The notes beneath the pieces are model-generated. The model made no database searches. It was not told the origin of the DNA and saw nothing but the letters and a program-made list of their open reading frames with translations. Below, one piece after another: positions 36,388 to 49,564 of a stretch of 64,000 bases of DNA (positions are counted from its first letter, which is position 1; each line of letters opens with the position of its first letter). Origin of the DNA: Cyrtodaria siliqua. Taxonomy: Eukaryota; Mollusca; Bivalvia; Adapedonta; Hiatellidae. The position numbers were made by a program, and so were the translations under genes. The DNA is taken from NCBI GenBank assembly GCA_037043455.1, contig JAWPHD010008237.1, positions 1-64,000 on the forward strand, given 5' to 3'.

Positions 36388-38032
36388 GTATCTTCCAGCC
36401 TTTAAACTTCTGAGTATTGTTTAATCACCCTTAGGATAGGTTGCCTGCTTTATAATTTAGTCTTTTGATTGTATCCTTTGTTCCGAAGGCTTCATAACCT
36501 TTGCTCCCAGCTAAATTCCATTTTGTTTATTTCGCGCATTGTTTTCTCGTGTAGAGCAACCGCGTTTTGTTAGAAACTGGGATCATACGCCGCTGGCCAT
36601 GGAATGGTTTGAAAATACCGTATTGAAGGTTCCATGTTCACCGTCAAATGTATACGATCTTCTGCTCAACCCGGGGCTAGAGAGCGTGAAAGGTTGCAAG
36701 CATTTTTCACTATCGTTCAGTCTCAAACTGAGACTGCAATTTGTTTTGTTTTTATCGTGTTCAACGATTGCCAAATTTCTCCTTTCATACTTTTTTATAT
36801 ATCACAGTAGCGGTTGCCTGTGAAGTGTGGCGGCGGTAAAACGGATCCCCGTGCTTGCAATCAGAACTGATATTCATTCCGATCTTTGGAGATCGCTGAG
36901 CCTGATATTTACAGATATCGGTGGTACATTCACAAATACATTTGGTTTCTTACTTGAATTCCGAATAGGTGGTTCCACTACTCCAGCCTTTAAAGGTTCT
37001 GAGTATTGTTCAATCACCCTTAGGATATGTTGCCTGCTTTTTAATTTAGTATTTTGACTGTTACTTGTGATACGCAGGCTTCATAACCTCTGCTCCCAGC
37101 TAAATTCAATTTTATTTATTTCGCCCATTGATTTCTCATTTAGTGCAACCGCGTTTTGTTAGAAACTGTGACCTTACGCCGCTGGCAATGAAATGGTGTG
37201 AAATACCGCATTGAAGGTTACATGTTGACCGTCATATGCATACCATCTTCGGGATGGCTCAAATTTATATACTATTGGCATTTTAATTATTGAGTTCGGC
37301 TCAACCCGAGGCTAGAGGGCGTGAATGGTAGCAAGCACTTTTCACTACTGTTCCTGAACAGTCTATAATACTCTTTTTTTATAGCACAGTGGCGTTGCTT
37401 GTGCAGTGTGGCGGCATTAAAACGTCTCCCCGCGCTTGCAATCAGTACTGTTATTCATTCGGTCTTTGGAGATCGCTGAGCCCGATACTTATATTTAATT
37501 ATCGGTGGTACTTTCTCGTTTCTTTTTGTTTTCTTACTTAATTTTCGATTCAGTGGTTCCACTACTCTGGCCGATAAAAGGCTCTGAGTATTGTTTAACC
37601 ACTTATAGGATATGTTGTCTGCTTTTTAATTTAGTCTTTTGACTGTTACTTGTGATATGCAGGCTTCATAACCGCTGCTCCCAACTAAATTCCATTATGT
37701 TTATTTCGCTCTTCCGGGCATTTAATTTTATTAGATACTGGGACCATACGCCGTACGACATGGGGAAGCAATAAATTCCATGCCACCGCTATATGCATGC
37801 CTCCTTCGGGATGGTTAAAATTTTGTACTAGAGGGCGTGAGCGGTAGCTAGCATATTTAACTACCGCTCATGAACAGTCTCAATCAAACCTAGACTGCAA
37901 TATTTCGTATGTGTCGCTTTCGGCCGTTTCCAAAGGTCCATTATCATACTCTTTTTTAATCAAACCGAGACTGCAATATGTTTTGTATTTATCCTACTCA
38001 ACTATTTCCAAATTTCTCCTTTCATACTTTTT
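36388..38032 (+). mobile_element. Tandem family A units, copies A5-A7
   Basis: Three head-to-tail units: 36388-36799 (5'-truncated and most diverged), 36800-37376 and 37377-37959, followed by a stray terminal block at 37958-38032. Unit starts resemble ATAGCACAGTGGCGTTGC and ends resemble CATACTCTTTTTTT. A5 and A6 resemble each other more than A7, which is close to A4. The frames at 36539-36823 and 36827-37057 are repeat translations. Confidence 0.75.
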
Positions 38033-38526
38033 TCCAGGGAAAAGAGTGTTTTCACTCCGGCGCTAGTATGTCGGTAACAAGGAATATAGTTCTAAAACAA
38101 TATGTAAAATATATGCATATGGGGAGAAAGAGAAAGTTAGGTCATTATTACTGTATTAATATAGTCCCCATATTTAGATTGGGTGGGGGAAGCAACGTAT
38201 GTTTCAGCGTGAACATCCTGATCATGCTAAATATATCCAAACCGTCATTTAATAAGTTAAAAATATCTTGTTTACATATACCTGCCTAAGGAATTAAACC
38301 AAAAGTGGCTGTTCTTACTCGCTTGAAAATCTTGGAATAAGGCCTGGACAATCATGCCTGTATAAGTAATAATATACCAATAACAGATCTGATGTATATT
38401 CATAAATAAAATGGTATGATAAGAGGTCTGATGGGTGTGTTTTAATGTTAATGTGTTAAATAGTAGACGAACTTTCTATCCCTCTATTTTTAAGTGCAAT
38501 TCGAACAGATGTGGTGCATGTAAATA

Positions 38527-39333
38527 TACTCAGCAAAAATAAAAAGTATCCACTTTGTTTTTCTGCAACATTTGAGACTGTAAGAAAGAACTAACAATTG
38601 TAGCATGATTTTCTTTTAATAACATCTTTGTTCACACAAAATGTCATCGAAATATACCGAATGAATCAAATTTTAAAAACATAGTTGTGAAAACGAATTT
38701 AACAAAACTTAACACATGTAAAGATTAGCGACAATAGCACAGATTTAGCAGTCTAATCCCAATCAAATACACAGAAAAATGTTCAAAACCTCGCTAATAT
38801 CTCATGCGTTACACCGAATACACTCAAAAATGCGACGTCGCATGCTTCTGACGTAACGACTGACGAAGCATCGAGCATATTTGGGACATCGTGTATGTCA
38901 GGATGACCCTATCCAACGTGTTCAGGACCTTGCAGCAGCACTTGTCTGCGAATGGAACGCATTAGCTCAGAATTCGTCAGTCGTTACGTCAGAAGCATGC
39001 GACGTGGCATTATTGCGTGTAATCGGTATAACGGTGGACACACGAGATATTAGCGAGGTTTTGAATTTTTTCTGTGTATTTGAATGGACTTTGACTGCTG
39101 AATCTGTGCTATTGTCGTTACCTTTACATTTGTTAAGCTTCGTTAATTTTGTTTTCACACCTATGTTTTTAAACTGCGATTTATTTTTTTATTATTCGGT
39201 ATATTTGGATGAAATGTGTTAACATCAAACAAATATTTTATTAAACGAAAATCATGCTACAGTTAAGAGTTATTTCTTACTGTGTCAAATTTTTCAGGAA
39301 AACAAAGTGGATACTTTTTATTTTTGCTGAGTA
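38527..39333 (+). mobile_element. Tc1/mariner derivative, 807 bp
   Basis: Ends are inverted repeats TACTCAGCAAAAATAAAAAG and its mirror, each flanked by TA (38525-38526 and 39334-39335), the Tc1/mariner target duplication. The inverted similarity extends inward for most of the element, so it can fold on itself. Around 38870-38990, frames read IWDIV, then GHRVCQDDPIQRVQDLAAAL and CEWNAL, matching the C-terminal end of Tc1-type transposases in broken form. It cannot move by itself. Confidence 0.8.
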
Positions 39334-40824
39334 TACTTGTCACAAAATGCCACTATCCAATCCACGACACATGTTAGAGAATTCAGTATAAACATACCTT
39401 TAGACATTTCATGATCATATAGTGATATCGTTTGTTTTAATATGAAATCACCCTAAATGTGATACAGAGTTTGTAGGTCAATCTGGTCGCTCTATGAAAT
39501 TCGTTTTCGTGAACATTTGTATAAAATGCGTCAATAGAAACGATTTAAAAACTTTCCTTATGGCCTTATGGTATGGCAGTTTGGTTGATCGGTTGGTTGG
39601 TTGCCTGGTTCCTTGGTTATGATTGTCGAGTTTTAGTGGTGCAAACGTATTTCGGACCTTTCCCACTTACAAATTAAGATCGTGGTGTGGCAGATAAGTA
39701 AAATTATATACATGTAATTGTTGTTTCTTTAGAATGTTTATACTTGCCGTGAACATACAGCCGCCATTTTGTCCGTCATTCCGTCATTATGATTGATCAC
39801 AATTTGCATAATAACAAAATCTCTATCTTCATTTAAATCAGAAATATTGCATTTTGTAATTGTATATTTATAATTATTGTCCGGAGTATAACTCGAAAAC
39901 TTCTAATGGGACTGAAATCACTCCTGTGGAATATGTACATTGCGGGAACAGGTTAGTGCATAGAACGAAAGGTTAGATCAACAAACTTTAAGGGTGATTA
40001 TTGTGTATGCCTTATCATGAAACGTCGACAATTTGAAACACAAAATTTAAACTTGGCGTTATTAAATATGCCCGATAATCATTCCTATCTTTCCAGTTTC
40101 GTAAATTGTGTTACTTTTATCAAGTTATTCAATCAACAAATCAAATTTGTGAACAAAAAATAACAAAGCTGTATGGGTGATGTTAAAGTCATATCAATAT
40201 AAATGCGCCAAAACAAGTTTAACTACTTAAACTAAAGCACTTAGAAACTATCTGCAATGTGCGCTACGCATCAGATGGGATCACCATACTAAACGTTAGG
40301 ATCTATATCAAAAGCTGTAGTAAAAAAGATAGTGCTTATATTATACGAATATACGCTTGTATGATAGCGATCTGATTCTAATGCACTATACCATATATTC
40401 GCTGCGTACACAATCCCAATGAGTGGAAATGAAACTTCCCACAATTACAGAAGGCACTGAGAGCGAATACATTTCTTATTCTGAACACTTTTTCTGTCGT
40501 TATTCAAGTTGCCCTTTGTAATTATATATTTATAATTCTTGTCCGGAGCATCACTTGAAAACTACTGAGCGACTAAAATGAAACTTCGAACAATAATAGA
40601 TTGAAAAGCGAAACCACTCCCTTAAAATAGCCCTATCTTCATTCGTGTAATTTGATACTTATATGTATCTGGAGCACAACTTAAAAAGTACTAATGTGGC
40701 TGAAATGAATATGTGCATGATAGAGAGCAGTGCAAAGAGAAAAGTGCAGTACGCACGAATCATAACTATATCTACATTACAGTTATAGTTATGGACTCTG
40801 GTAACGTTATTCTTATAATTCTTA
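38950..40824. repeat. 1875-bp direct duplication, first copy
   Basis: Identical to 41085-42959 at a constant offset of 2135 bases with no net indel and only a handful of substitutions noticed (for example at about 40285, 40393 and 40502). It starts inside the Tc1/mariner element. The rest (39340-40824) has no recognisable gene; short frames repeat exactly in both copies. Confidence 0.95.
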
Positions 40825-41084
40825 GGTGGTTCCACTACTCCAGCCTTTAAAGGTTCTGAGTATTGTTCAATCACCCTTAGGATATGTTGCCTGCTTTTTA
40901 ATTTAGTATTTTGACTGTTACTTGTGATACGCAGGCTTCATAACCTCTGCTCCCAGCTAAATTCAATTTTATTTATTTCGCCCATTGATTTCTCATTTAG
41001 TGCAACCGCGTTTTGTTAGAAACTGTGACCTTACGCCGCTGGCAATGAAATGGTGTGAAATACCGCATTGAAGGTTACATGTTG
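40825..41084 (+). repeat. Family A piece between the duplicates (copy A8)
   Basis: These 260 bases equal 36968-37227 at a constant offset of 3857. With the flanking 1875-bp copies this is what a tandem duplication of 36968-40824 followed by loss of 37228-38949 from the second copy would leave. Confidence 0.85.
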
Positions 41085-42959
41085 GAATGGAACGCATTAG
41101 CTCAGAATTCGTCAGTCGTTACGTCAGAAGCATGCGACGTGGCATTATTGCGTGTAATCGGTATAACGGTGGACACACGAGATATTAGCGAGGTTTTGAA
41201 TTTTTTCTGTGTATTTGAATGGACTTTGACTGCTGAATCTGTGCTATTGTCGTTACCTTTACATTTGTTAAGCTTCGTTAATTTTGTTTTCACACCTATG
41301 TTTTTAAACTGCGATTTATTTTTTTATTATTCGGTATATTTGGATGAAATGTGTTAACATCAAACAAATATTTTATTAAACGAAAATCATGCTACAGTTA
41401 AGAGTTATTTCTTACTGTGTCAAATTTTTCAGGAAAACAAAGTGGATACTTTTTATTTTTGCTGAGTATACTTGTCACAAAATGCCACTATCCAATCCAC
41501 GACACATGTTAGAGAATTCAGTATAAACATACCTTTAGACATTTCATGATCATATAGTGATATCGTTTGTTTTAATATGAAATCACCCTAAATGTGATAC
41601 AGAGTTTGTAGGTCAATCTGGTCGCTCTATGAAATTCGTTTTCGTGAACATTTGTATAAAATGCGTCAATAGAAACGATTTAAAAACTTTCCTTATGGCC
41701 TTATGGTATGGCAGTTTGGTTGATCGGTTGGTTGGTTGCCTGGTTCCTTGGTTATGATTGTCGAGTTTTAGTGGTGCAAACGTATTTCGGACCTTTCCCA
41801 CTTACAAATTAAGATCGTGGTGTGGCAGATAAGTAAAATTATATACATGTAATTGTTGTTTCTTTAGAATGTTTATACTTGCCGTGAACATACAGCCGCC
41901 ATTTTGTCCGTCATTCCGTCATTATGATTGATCACAATTTGCATAATAACAAAATCTCTATCTTCATTTAAATCAGAAATATTGCATTTTGTAATTGTAT
42001 ATTTATAATTATTGTCCGGAGTATAACTCGAAAACTTCTAATGGGACTGAAATCACTCCTGTGGAATATGTACATTGCGGGAACAGGTTAGTGCATAGAA
42101 CGAAAGGTTAGATCAACAAACTTTAAGGGTGATTATTGTGTATGCCTTATCATGAAACGTCGACAATTTGAAACACAAAATTTAAACTTGGCGTTATTAA
42201 ATATGCCCGATAATCATTCCTATCTTTCCAGTTTCGTAAATTGTGTTACTTTTATCAAGTTATTCAATCAACAAATCAAATTTGTGAACAAAAAATAACA
42301 AAGCTGTATGGGTGATGTTAAAGTCATATCAATATAAATGCGCCAAAACAAGTTTAACTACTTAAACTAAAGCACTTAGAAACTATCTGCAATGTGCGCT
42401 ACGCATCAGATGGGATCACCGTACTAAACGTTAGGATCTATATCAAAAGCTGTAGTAAAAAAGATAGTGCTTATATTATACGAATATACGCTTGTATGAT
42501 AGCGATCTGATTCTAATGCACTATACCATGTATTCGCTGCGTACACAATCCCAATGAGTGGAAATGAAACTTCCCACAATTACAGAAGGCACTGAGAGCG
42601 AATACATTTCTTATTCTGAACACTTTTTCTGTCGTTAATCAAGTTGCCCTTTGTAATTATATATTTATAATTCTTGTCCGGAGCATCACTTGAAAACTAC
42701 TGAGCGACTAAAATGAAACTTCGAACAATAATAGATTGAAAAGCGAAACCACTCCCTTAAAATAGCCCTATCTTCATTCGTGTAATTTGATACTTATATG
42801 TATCTGGAGCACAACTTAAAAAGTACTAATGTGGCTGAAATGAATATGTGCATGATAGAGAGCAGTGCAAAGAGAAAAGTGCAGTACGCACGAATCATAA
42901 CTATATCTACATTACAGTTATAGTTATGGACTCTGGTAACGTTATTCTTATAATTCTTA
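41085..42959. repeat. 1875-bp direct duplication, second copy
   Basis: Second copy of 38950-40824. It carries only the right half of the Tc1/mariner derivative (right terminal repeat near 41440-41468), so the left half was lost with the deleted block. It ends at AATTCTTA, after which the sequence differs. Confidence 0.95.
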
Positions 42960-43009
42960 AACATACCATTTCTCGCAATTATAAGGGCAATGTGCATCTG
43001 CCCGTGAGG

Positions 43010-43200
43010 TACAAACATGATAATATAATATTAACAGTGGTATTTTCAGACATAAATAGCAAAAATGAGAACAAATGTCCTATAGAAACCATAGCACCCA
43101 CACGCAATGGCACCGTAGATCCGCCCTATACCACAAACAAAAAATAAATTAACTATACAATGAGAAGACAATACACAACCCAAAGAGTGGTGAATACAGG
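43010..43200 (-). repeat. Penelope-like 3'-end fragment
   Basis: Shares blocks such as CAATGGCACCGTAGATC and AACTATACAATGA with 27620-27720 and 51790-51850, in the same orientation as the antisense Penelope-like copy. Confidence 0.55.
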
Positions 43201-43505
43201 AATATATTGTGAAATGTATTAAACATCTACTAAATGTTTTGCCTCAAACGTATTACATGTAGATGCATATATACACGCATCCGCACATATACACACTTAA
43301 AGTCGTATATATATAATCACATATATATATACTCATTCAAAAAATATAATAATAATACAGTACTCACAAAAGCATATAAATTAACACATAAATACATATA
43401 AGTACCTTGACTCTATTATCTATCGAATTCGGGTTATTGCCCCTTATAATTAATACTTCTTATCGTGATTATACTTTGAAAACTTGCGCAATGGTAGAGA
43501 GCAAA
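43201..43505. other. AT-rich spacer, no gene
   Basis: Contains TATATA and ACACAT runs near 43265-43340. Nothing else is recognisable. Confidence 0.5.
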
Positions 43506-43937
43506 TATAGGAAGTGCATTGCTCAAGAACCATTACTCTATGCTCATTCGACCTTGATACCTACTGGTGAGACTGGAGGATGTGCAGAGCTCAATAACCA
43601 TTACTCTATGCTCATTCGACCTTGATACCTACTGATGGGACTGATGGATGTACAGAGCTCAAGAACCATTACTCTATGCTCATTCGACCTTGATACCTAC
43701 TGATGAGACCGATGGATGTACAGAGCCCAAGAACCATTACTCTATGCTCATTCGACCTTGATACCTACTGTTGAGACCGATGGATGTACAGAGCCCAAGA
43801 ACCATTACTCTATGCTCATTCAACCTTGATACCTACTGATGAGACCGATGGATGTACAGAGCCCAAGAACCATTACTATATGCTCATTCAACCTTGATAC
43901 CTACTGATGAGACTGATGGATGTACATAGCACACGAC
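43506..43937. repeat. 68-bp tandem repeat, about six units
   Basis: CCATTACTCTATGCTCATTC recurs at 43530, 43598, 43666, 43734, 43802 and 43870, spaced exactly 68 bases. Each unit continues CCTTGATACCTACTG and GATGGATGTACAGAG. The units differ by a few substitutions. No protein frame is kept across units. Confidence 0.95.
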
Positions 43938-44965
43938 TGATAACTATAGCTTAATATTGAGTTAGGACATAATTATTCTCATATGTTGTCTGGTATGCTA
44001 TTGCTTTTGGTCATTCTTGTTTGTTGTTGTATACGCCTTCATTCACAAAAGAATCCATTTCGAGGAGCATCCATCGGTTCTACCTGTATGTTGTTTGCTG
44101 ACTGTGCGCCATGAATGCTACATGTTCTATTCGACTTTTGTATCTACTTTTGTTTATCAAATATGCCTTAGTAAATGTTATAACCGTTTCACGCGCAAAA
44201 CAAAAGCAAAGGAGTTGACTTACCGTGTTGTTCTCGTACAAATTGCCCATTGCGAAGGAACTATGCTAGGTATTAATTTGTTGTTTTCGCTTATATTATG
44301 TATACATGTACTTGCTTATAGTATGTCCGATATTTTGCGTTGTCAATAAGAAAATGAATATTTAAACTAAACGAACATCTGTTGTTACATTTCTGTATCA
44401 GCTATTTAAAAGACTGAAATCATTGCAACATATTAAAGATACCCAACTTAATTCTTATAAAAAAAACTATCATTATCGTCAGTTGTTTCCCTTGCATTTT
44501 GTTTGCTTGTTCAGCGCTGTAACGCGTATATACTTATCACAGTGTAGAATCGAACTGTATCACCTCCCGGATGTTGCGTTGTGATTTCAATGGCGAGCTC
44601 AGTAAAGTGAATACACGTGGTTAAAAAAGTATCTATTACTTGGATTATATCTTGAAGATAGTAAGTAAAATTGTTTTAGCTAGTATCCTAATAGATTTCG
44701 TTAACGTTCTCATCTGCTTATTAATGTCAAATCGGCACATGTGACGTTAAATCACTGAAAATCGTCCGACATTTCTGATGAAATCGACACACCGACATAT
44801 GTGTAAAGCCATTTTCATCAAGTGTACGCAAGTTTAAGACCATTGATAATATAGAACGTGTTAGCTAGCATATTGATGTAAACTTCGGATGTATGAAATG
44901 CTTTCATATTGTTATTTTACCGTGTGACGGTTCCAAAATCTGAGGGATGTCTTGTGTAATGACTG

Positions 44966-46519
44966 TATGACTTATTGCATTGATTGTGTATGTCAATGGC
45001 GATTACCGATATTCAATATGTATGACTTATTGCATTGATTGTGTATGTCAATGGCGATTACCGATATTCAATATGTATGACGTATTGCATTGATTGTGTA
45101 TGTCAATGGCGATTACCGATATTCAATATGTATGACTTATTGCATTGATTGTGTATGTCAATGGCGATTACCGATATTCAATATGTATGACTTATTGCAT
45201 TGATTGTGTATGTCAATGGCGATTACCGATATTCAATATGTATGACTTATTGCATTGATTGTGTATGTCAATGGCGATTACCGATATTCAATATGTATGA
45301 CTTATTGCATTGATTGTGTATGTCAATGGCGATTACCGATATTCAATATGTATGACTTATTGCATTGATTGTGTATGTCAATGGCGATTACCGATATTCA
45401 ATATGTATGACTTATTGCATTGATTGTGTATGTCAATGGCGATTACCGATATTCAATATGTATGACTTATTGCATTGATTGTGTATGTCAATGGCGATTA
45501 CCGATATTCAATATGTATGACTTATTGCATTGATTGTGTATGTCAATGGCGATTACCGATATTCAATATGTATGACTTATTGCATTGATTGTGTATGTCA
45601 ATGGCGATTACCGATATTCAATATGTATGACTTATTGCATTGATTGTGTATGTCAATGGCGATTACCGATATTCAATATGTATGACGTATTGCATTGATT
45701 GTGTATGTCAATGGCGATTACCGATATTCAATATGTATGACTTATTGCATTGATTGTGTATGTCAATGGCGATTACCGATATTCAATATGTATGACTTAT
45801 TGCATTGATTGTGTATGTCAATGGCGATTACCGATATTCAATATGTATGACTTATTGCATTGATTGTGTATGTCAATGGCGATTACCGATATTCAATATG
45901 TATGACTTATTGCATTGATTGTGTATGTCAATGGCGATTACCGATATTCAATATGTATGACTTATTGCATTGATTGTGTATGTCGATGGCGATTACCGAT
46001 ATTCAATATGTATGACTTATTGCATTGATTGTGTATGTCGATGGCGATTACCGATATTCAATATGTATGACTTATTGCATTGATTGTGTATGTCGATGGC
46101 GATTACCGATATTCAATATGTATGACTTATTGCATTGATTGTGTATGTCAATGGCGATTACCGATATTCAATATGTATGACTTATTGCATTGATTGTGTA
46201 TGTCAATGGCGATTACCGATATTCAATATGTATGACTTATTGCATTGATTGTGTATGTCAATGGCGATTACCGATATTCAATATGTATGACTTATTGCAT
46301 TGATTGTGTATGTCAATGGCGATTACCGATATTCAATATGTATGACTTATTGCATTGATTGTGTATGTCAATTGCGATTACCGATATTCAATATGTATGA
46401 CTTATTGCATTGATTGTGTATGTCAATTGCGATTACCGATATTCAATATGTATGACTTATTGCATTGATTGTGTATGTCAATTGCGATTACCGATATTCA
46501 ATATGTATGACTTATTGCG
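44966..46519. repeat. 55-bp tandem array, 28 full units
   Basis: Units start TATGACTTATTGCATTGATT and end CCGATATTCAATATG, at exact 55-base spacing from 44966 to 46505, plus a 14-base partial. Variants mark sub-blocks: GACGTAT instead of GACTTAT in the units at 45076 and 45681 (605 bases, 11 units, apart), GTCGATGG in three consecutive units near 45980-46095, and CAATTGCG in the last three units. High identity implies recent expansion. Confidence 0.98.
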
Positions 46520-46639
46520 ATTTTTTTATTGTGATTTTGAGTAAAGTGTATGACTTATTTAGTCAATGTTTTCGTCTTTTTCAGGTAAAATGGAAGAATA
46601 TAGATGTATTTACTGCGACCATTCGACGAAAGACTTCAG

Positions 46640-46960
46640 TGAATAATAATATGCGCATCTCCTCTTGGTAGTGAAGCTTCCCATGAAGTTTCGTTGAATT
46701 CCAGCCAGTGGTTGCTGAGAAATAGCCCGGACACAAATGGTGTTATAGTATACTATATAACCAAATCAAAAGGCCATAACTCTGTGAACAAAAATCGAAC
46801 AGGAACATGCTGATAATATGCGCAGCTCCTCTTGGTAGTGAAGCTTCCCATGATGTTTCATTGAATGTGTCAAGGACAGACAGACAGACGGACAAGTCGA
46901 TTCCATTATACCCCACTTACAACTCTGTTGTTCGAGGGGTTGGGGGTATAATAAGTAAAT
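46640..46960 (+). repeat. Mollusc-type repeat ending in GACGGACA
   Basis: CTCTTGGTAGTGAAGCTTCC occurs twice (about 46662 and 46828). The second is followed by GACAGACAGACGGACAAGTC and a pyrimidine-rich ending near 46950. The frame at 46807-47166 is a translation of it. It lies inside the 44538-48664 element. Confidence 0.6.
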
Positions 46961-48600
46961 TTCGAAGCCTGAATACGGGCTTTATAATAATAACCGAGGC
47001 ACTAATTGAAAAAGTTCAAATGAATATATTGCGGAGAAACGTGATAATATGTAGCATGCATATGGATATTGATAGGTCAGAGTCAATGTCACCGTTACTA
47101 AAATATATAAATATATTGAACTATATGTCCGACTTAAATTCATTATGTCCGACTTCAATTCATTAGATTTTACGTTGCTTGAAAAAAACTTAAGACTAAA
47201 AATAAAACTTTTAAATTGTGTGTGTTTAAACATGTCAATCCTCTAAATGCAAAAAATGATGTCAACCATTATAGATTATTACGGGAAACATAAACATGAT
47301 AAATTATGTAAATACAATGTTCAATGAAAATACACGATGTTTGATAAATTATTGTCTTAAAAAGCAAATAGGGAGTTAAGAATATTCTTATGCATACGTA
47401 TATGCAGATTATCTTTGATCTGAAATATAACAATAACGTGTCGAGGAGAACAAAAAGTTCGCAATTGTTACATCACATTCCCACAAGTTTTATCAATAAA
47501 TCAATATAGATCGTGTACCAATACCTGTATATATCAATTGTTATTCCGAAATTTCTGATGTAAAAACTAACAGCACGTTGTGTATAAGTTACTACATGTA
47601 TAGTCAACACAGCAATCGGTGATATTTTTAGAACAACGCAACGCAATGAGTCAGCCATTCAGGAATTCGGAAAATACTGCATTAATTGTAATGACTTATA
47701 CCCGGTTAAAGAAGATTTCTATTATGTGTGTCCTATCATTGAAATATCTGGTTTATTTTCGTAAGACTTCGATCTAAGAAACCAAGTTATGGAATTAAAA
47801 CTAGGAAATATTGCATGCTAAAAATGTTTAAAAATAAAAAGAGATCACAATTGATCTTCAAGGAATTAAAACACGGCTTTTGATAACAAGTTTAGGCAAA
47901 AATGTCGAAATCACCAAAGAAAGGGTGTTTCAACCCAACAAAATAACTAAAATCTCCTGTTATTTGTTTTCAACATTCCAATCATATGGTTCAGTCTATC
48001 CTTTAAATTTTTATACCAAAACAAATGTGAATTTCCAAAAAAAAGGTTTTTAACCAAAAGACGCGCAATGGAAACTACAGAAATCGTCTTAAAGAGACCG
48101 AATGTCTACTTTTAAGTATTAAAGTATATCGGAACATTACATTTTAACCAAATTAACACCAGAAATCAATTAATTTAAATCGCAAGAAGGGATACATTAC
48201 CATACAAATGATTATTAATATCTGGCAAGAATTCATACAGTATGAACAATACACATGAACGAAGTTTTGCTTTATGTCTGAGTAAAGGACAAAACATTGG
48301 CAATGCTGTGTATAGTGAATGCATGATTTATACCCTGAAGCACAAATCCCGTGTATGAATAATTCTAAATAATAGATTTCTTTCTAGTATAGCCTAGTTC
48401 TTTTGCACGTGGCCGTGTCAATTTCCGAAGTTGTAAGTGATTATAATGCTTTTTTACTCAAATGTTATCCTGTCACATGATATATTCTAGAGGTATGAAA
48501 CATTGAATGTCTCTGATAGATATCAATTATCATTTGATTACTGTTTATCGATAAAAACTGTTTTAATTTTACCTTTTCAGTACGGATGTTGACTTGCTCT
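46961..48600. other. Interior of the CACAGTG element, no gene seen
   Basis: AT-rich and low in coding potential. I looked for a transposase or RAG1-like core and saw no frame longer than about 85 codons with any familiar motif. Confidence 0.5.
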
Positions 48601-48669
48601 AGTTCGCCATTTAAAAATCACATCGCAACATCCGGGAGGTGATACAGTTCGTTTCTACACTGTGCTTAT

Positions 48670-49550
48670 ATGTTTAAACTAAACATTCATCGAGAAGTGG
48701 TAAGGATAATATATGTTTTAACTTAACAAACAGTGACCTTTGGCTGTGTATTAAATATAGTGTACGAAGTCGGGGCGATGGAACTGAAAATAGTATTACA
48801 AAAACATGCTATTTTGCTGGAAATGTTTATCAAAGCGTAATTGTTTTCTGGTATAATGAATGCAACGTCATGAATACTAATTAACACTTTAACAATCCAA
48901 TGCACGCACAGCACAGTGCAGGAATTGTATCGAAAATCGGACGTGCTATTTATTTCGGAGAAGTAGGTGACAGGAAACAAAAAAGTCCCACACCATGTCT
49001 AATAAAAAGTAATCACTGATTAAATTTACTTGGTGTCCTGCTCAAACTGGCGAGATATTAAATGTAACAAGACAAGCACAATATAAAATGCGTCCCAACA
49101 ATCGAAGTTAATTTGGGAATGAGTATGTTACAGTTACACAAATGTTAGCACACCATGTCATGTCCTTAGCCTACGCATAAGTCGAGATAAAGTCGAGAAA
49201 CAGGACATCAAATTCCGGACGTGACCTATATTTCAAAGAAAGTAGGTCACACCAATGCAGAAATTAGTATACTATATCCGGTAATTTATAATAATGAAAT
49301 TCTAACAGAATGAATTATTGTTTAACGGCCCATGAACAACTTATCATTCTTTATTATTTCGAGCCGCCCAGGAGAGTGGAGAAATGTACGAGAATCCGGG
49401 AACCGTGCCCTGCTGGTACTATCGAAAAGATTCGTATGGTTCCTTAACGTGCACGGTACTCTCTGTTAGACAAGTCTGTCCGGTTTTTTTGTATTATATT
49501 TACACGAGCATATTTGTGTTTTACTTATATTGCCTATTGATGCTGCCTTG
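48670..49550. other. No recognisable gene
   Basis: The reverse-strand frame 48723-48980 has no visible domain. No repeat unit recognised. Confidence 0.45.
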
Positions 49551-49564
49551 TTGGTTAGAGTTTA

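Larger units (their letters stand above)
44538..48664. mobile_element. 4.1-kb element with CACAGTG ends and 5-bp target duplication (Transib/RAG-like)
   Basis: Ends are inverted repeats of about 62 bp. The left starts CACAGTGTAGAATCGAACTG (44538) and the right, read on the reverse strand from 48664, starts CACAGTGTAGAAACGAACTG, with two mismatches in the first 49 bases. CTTAT flanks both sides (44533-44537 and 48665-48669). A heptamer of the form CACAGTG at the tip plus a 5-bp duplication is the pattern of Transib and RAG-like transposons. CACTA elements also begin CAC but duplicate 2-3 bp. The inside holds a 55-bp satellite and other repeats but no recognisable transposase, so the copy is non-autonomous. 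Confidence 0.7.

Noticed and set aside
38881..41357. Frames 38881-39222 and 41055-41357 as paired genes
   Set aside because: Both are remnants of a Tc1-type transposase end copied by the 1875-bp duplication; the shared part is inverted-repeat sequence.
43560..43925. CTGATGAGAC in the 68-bp repeat as a retrozyme-like hammerhead
   Set aside because: No GAAA segment or matching stem is present in the unit.
44966..46519. CRISPR array
   Set aside because: The 55-bp units are directly adjacent with no unique spacers; it is a satellite in an animal genome.
46961..48600. RAG1-like or Transib transposase inside the CACAGTG element
   Set aside because: No frame longer than about 85 codons and no catalytic-core motif could be seen.
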